This document shows, piece after piece, positions 62,874-64,000 of a DNA stretch of 64,000 bases (its first letter is position 1; each line of letters begins with the position of its first letter). Source of the stretch: Chlamydiales bacterium (lineage in GTDB: Bacteria > Chlamydiota > Chlamydiia > Chlamydiales > JAAKFR01); the NCBI GenBank assembly GCA_022601535.1, contig JAJACK010000001.1:912893-976892 (forward strand). The letters are read 5' to 3'. The position numbers and the translations under genes were made by a program. Below the pieces are notes generated by a model. The model did not search any database and was not told the DNA's origin. It worked only from the letters and a program-made list of their open reading frames with translations.

Positions 62874-64000
62874 TTAGGTTGCTGGTTCAGCAGCAGGCTC
62901 TTCTTGTACCGCTTTCTTCTCTTCTTCTTTCGAAGTTGTAAGCGCTTTGAATCGCTTTCCAAGAGAGAGGGTAGAGAAGATCCAAGCTCCAATCACCGCA
63001 AAGATGATGATCGCCAAGAATGGTGTGATCGCTGCAAGTGATCCAAAGGTCACGATAAGACCTTGTTGAATCAATGCTCCACCCGACTTTCCAAGACGAG
63101 CTCCCACAACATCAATCGCTGCTTTCCCTTTAACCTTTTGTTCTTGGTCAAGAGGGATATAAGCCATCTCTTTTGTTGGATCAAATAGAGAGTATTTACA
63201 CGATTTACTCATGATATTTTGAACCATTCCCACAATCACAGCAAGTGCAAGGGGTGTAGTTCCCATCATGGCAATGATACCTCCAAGGTTCTCTTTAAAG
63301 ACCACAATTCCAAAGAAGAATGTTCCTGTTATTAAAAGAACTAGAGGTGTGACAACCGCTGCAAAAGTCCACCCTTTACGACGGATGATATTCCCTCCAA
63401 TAAAGAGCATCATGAAGACTGTAACCGCTCCTGTAATCGTCGAGAAGAGCCCCATAAAGTGGCTATACTCATTCGCATTGGGGAAACGGAGTTTCAGCTG
63501 ACTCTTCCAAGTCACTTCAACGATATTGATTGCAACTCCATAACCGATAACGAGGAGGGCTAAGCAGCCAATGTAAGGAGACTTGATCAAGTAGAGGAAA
63601 CTCTCTTTTAGACCAAGCTTTGGCTTGTCCTTCTTCTTTTTAAGATCGCTCGGATCATAGAAACGGGGATCTGAAAGAACATTTTTATTCATCCACCAGT
63701 AGGTTCCAATAAGAATCACTCCAGCAATCACAACCATACTCATGAGAAGGTTGAGAGAAACTCCCCAAGGATCTACACCTTCTGGGACTTTGCTGCGGAT
63801 GTTTGAAACCGCCATAATTGCAGGACCAGAACAGAGTAGAGCAACGTTTGCTCCAATTCCGAAAAGAGAGTAGAAACGCTTCGCTTCTCCTACACGGGTG
63901 ATGTCATTTGCAAAACCCCAGAACATAAGTGAAAGCATGACACTTCCCCAAAGCTCAGCGAGCACGTAGAACATCGCATATGTCCAGTTGCGGAAAATCG
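62874..64000 (-). CDS. NTT-type nucleotide transporter, second, 5' end outside window
   Basis: The coding frame continues past the right edge: upstream of the in-frame ATG at 63974 the frame reads RNWTYAMFYVLAELWG, as in NTT proteins, so that ATG is internal. Visible are the C-terminal eight or so membrane segments and DPTKEMAYIPLDQEQKVKGK, shared with the first NTT. The C-terminus ends in a charged Glu/Ala-rich tail (KEEEKKAVQEEPAAEPAT). It is convergent with the unknown gene and lipoprotein. Two NTTs within 5 kb facing each other suggest an old inverted duplication. Confidence 0.92.
   Translation of the reverse strand, partial: IFRNWTYAMFYVLAELWGSVMLSLMFWGFANDITRVGEAKRFYSLFGIGANVALLCSGPAIMAVSNIRSKVPEGVDPWGVSLNLLMSMVVIAGVILIGTYWWMNKNVLSDPRFYDPSDLKKKKDKPKLGLKESFLYLIKSPYIGCLALLVIGYGVAINIVEVTWKSQLKLRFPNANEYSHFMGLFSTITGAVTVFMMLFIGGNIIRRKGWTFAAVVTPLVLLITGTFFFGIVVFKENLGGIIAMMGTTPLALAVIVGMVQNIMSKSCKYSLFDPTKEMAYIPLDQEQKVKGKAAIDVVGARLGKSGGALIQQGLIVTFGSLAAITPFLAIIIFAVIGAWIFSTLSLGKRFKALTTSKEEEKKAVQEEPAAEPAT

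Overview
The window is a gene-dense stretch of a bacterial chromosome from the order Chlamydiales, most likely an environmental lineage outside Chlamydiaceae (Simkania-, Waddlia- or Parachlamydia-like; the family cannot be fixed by eye). The case rests on gene order. From memory of the Chlamydia trachomatis map, the series dut, two PtsN-like genes, mnmA, clpC, lplA, a phospholipase D gene, gcsH, nqrE-D-C-B, bactofilin, dnaA (second copy), a TPR gene, a hypothetical gene, rsmH, ftsL, ftsI, murE and amiA is collinear with CT292 down to CT268. Two nucleotide transporters of the NTT type, typical of intracellular energy parasites, lie at the right end.

Layout. 1-6.2 kb: end of dut, two PTS EIIA regulators, a tiny lipoprotein, mnmA, then lhgO and clpC on the minus strand. 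6.3-15.2 kb: lplA, four tandem secreted phospholipase D-like paralogues (one Chlamydia gene amplified to four), a PpiD/SurA-like membrane protein, a hypothetical gene and gcsH, many overlapping. 15.2-19.4 kb: one unknown gene and nqrE/D/C/B on the minus strand. 19.4-26.2 kb: a giant AsmA/TamB-like protein, a coiled-coil protein, a ComF-like phosphoribosyltransferase and a BTB plus leucine-rich-repeat protein that looks like a host-directed effector. 26.2-29.2 kb: bactofilin, dnaA with a cluster of DnaA-box-like 9-mers upstream, and two small genes.

29.2-50 kb is the accessory part. A shikimate/chorismate set (aroB, aroDE, aroA, aroK, aroC) sits between two genes (CT273-like and rsmH) that are neighbours in Chlamydia, and it is itself interrupted twice. 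The first interruption (31.5-40.1 kb) holds two divergent operons of coiled-coil and glycine-rich proteins with no family I recognise, two tandem genes sharing one N-terminal module, and a class D beta-lactamase. The second (41.4-48.5 kb) holds an MFS transporter, GTP cyclohydrolase I, a eukaryote-like 6-pyruvoyl-tetrahydropterin synthase, a divergent SHMT-like PLP enzyme, an ATP-grasp ligase, an arylamine N-acetyltransferase-like enzyme and a membrane protein. I read most of this as a candidate pterin-derived small-molecule pathway. These two insertions are the best candidates for undescribed systems.

50-55 kb: a division/peptidoglycan operon (rsmH, ftsL, ftsI, murE, amiA), each gene overlapping the next. 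55-64 kb: an outer-membrane beta-barrel protein, tRNA-Arg(CCU), gnd with a clear terminator, lepA, an NTT transporter, an unknown 516-residue protein, a small lipoprotein, a terminator hairpin and the incomplete second NTT gene running off the window. No intergenic stretch exceeds about 220 bases. I saw no rRNA, CRISPR array, transposase or integrase.
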